Assembly (NCBI GenBank): GCA_963978895.1
Contig: OZ022241.1
Span: forward strand, 19,100,273-19,164,272
Source: Erpobdella octoculata
Lineage: Eukaryota > Annelida > Clitellata > Hirudinida > Erpobdellidae
Direction: 5' to 3'
DNA length: 64,000 nucleotides
Part shown: positions 63,980 to 64,000 of the stretch, one piece after another
How the letters are laid out: each line of letters starts with the position of its first letter
Position numbering within the stretch: the stretch's first letter is position 1
The notes under the pieces: generated by a model
The model's input: the letters and a program-made list of their open reading frames with translations, nothing else
Told to the model about the DNA's origin: nothing
Databases searched by the model: none
Program-made: the position numbers and the translations under genes

Positions 63980-64000
63980 TTTCGAAGCTACTGAATGATT

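Larger units (their letters stand above)
60561..64000 (-). mobile_element. L2-like LINE, EN-deleted and frameshifted, extends past right edge
   Basis: On the minus strand there is an ORF1-like region (63979-63281, open to the window edge), then a partial ORF2 (about 63348-60734) and a 3' UTR to about 60561 (AAGGGCGCTTGAAATCC...AAACTTATAT). ORF1 and ORF2 overlap in different frames, with the first half of the endonuclease missing between them. The element is inactive. Confidence 0.83.

Overview
The window is animal nuclear DNA. It has split genes with GT-AG introns, about two-thirds A+T by eye, very dense simple-sequence repeats, and several classes of eukaryotic transposon. I recognise two conserved protein genes, a ZMIZ1/2-type transcriptional co-regulator and the flagellar/ciliary dynein regulatory complex subunit DRC7. 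Both are metazoan in character. The mix of L2/CR1-like LINEs, an endonuclease-type (RLE) LINE, hAT elements, a Helitron and long (TA)n, (TGTA)n and (CACT)n tracts suggests a marine invertebrate (mollusc, annelid or cnidarian grade). The species cannot be fixed from the sequence.

Layout. 1-2.1 kb: decayed Ty3/gypsy-like retroelement (minus). 3.4-3.8 kb: one unassigned candidate exon. 5.55-6.41 kb: non-autonomous hAT element with a perfect 8-bp target-site duplication. 8.8-12.5 kb: near-full-length RLE-type LINE (minus) sitting inside a (TGTA)n microsatellite. 13.2-16.6 kb: a 16-bp minisatellite, itself part of a 367-bp duplication and split by hAT-like insertions. 17-29 kb: almost gene-free and very rich in micro/minisatellites. 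It includes a composite inverted-repeat structure (21.26-23.52 kb), a tRNA-derived SINE and another hAT-type element (25.48-26.51 kb).

Genes. The ZMIZ-type gene (plus strand, 11 coding exons seen, 29387-39839) supplies the C-terminal 925 codons, including the MIZ/SP-RING domain and an acidic C-terminus. Its N-terminal exons were not found and may lie upstream. The DRC7 gene (minus strand, 16 exons, 55496-42309) appears complete at 876 residues. The two genes converge tail to tail, about 2.5 kb apart. A near-perfect RFX X-box lies about 55 bp upstream of the DRC7 ATG, as expected for a ciliary gene. DRC7 introns hold a SINE, an L2-like LINE piece, a CR1-like LINE tail, a hAT transposase fragment and a hAT element that carries a second hAT-type MITE nested in it.

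56.27-60.21 kb: remains of a Helitron (minus). It has a recognisable N-terminal region with 23-residue tandem repeats and a canonical hairpin-CTAG 3' end, but the Rep/helicase core is deleted, and an intact-ORF LINE is inserted in the opposite orientation. 60.56-64.0 kb: an L2-like LINE (minus) with a partial ORF1 and a frameshifted, EN-deleted ORF2, running off the window.

All gene models were built by hand from splice signals, reading phase and remembered family sequences. No database search was possible.
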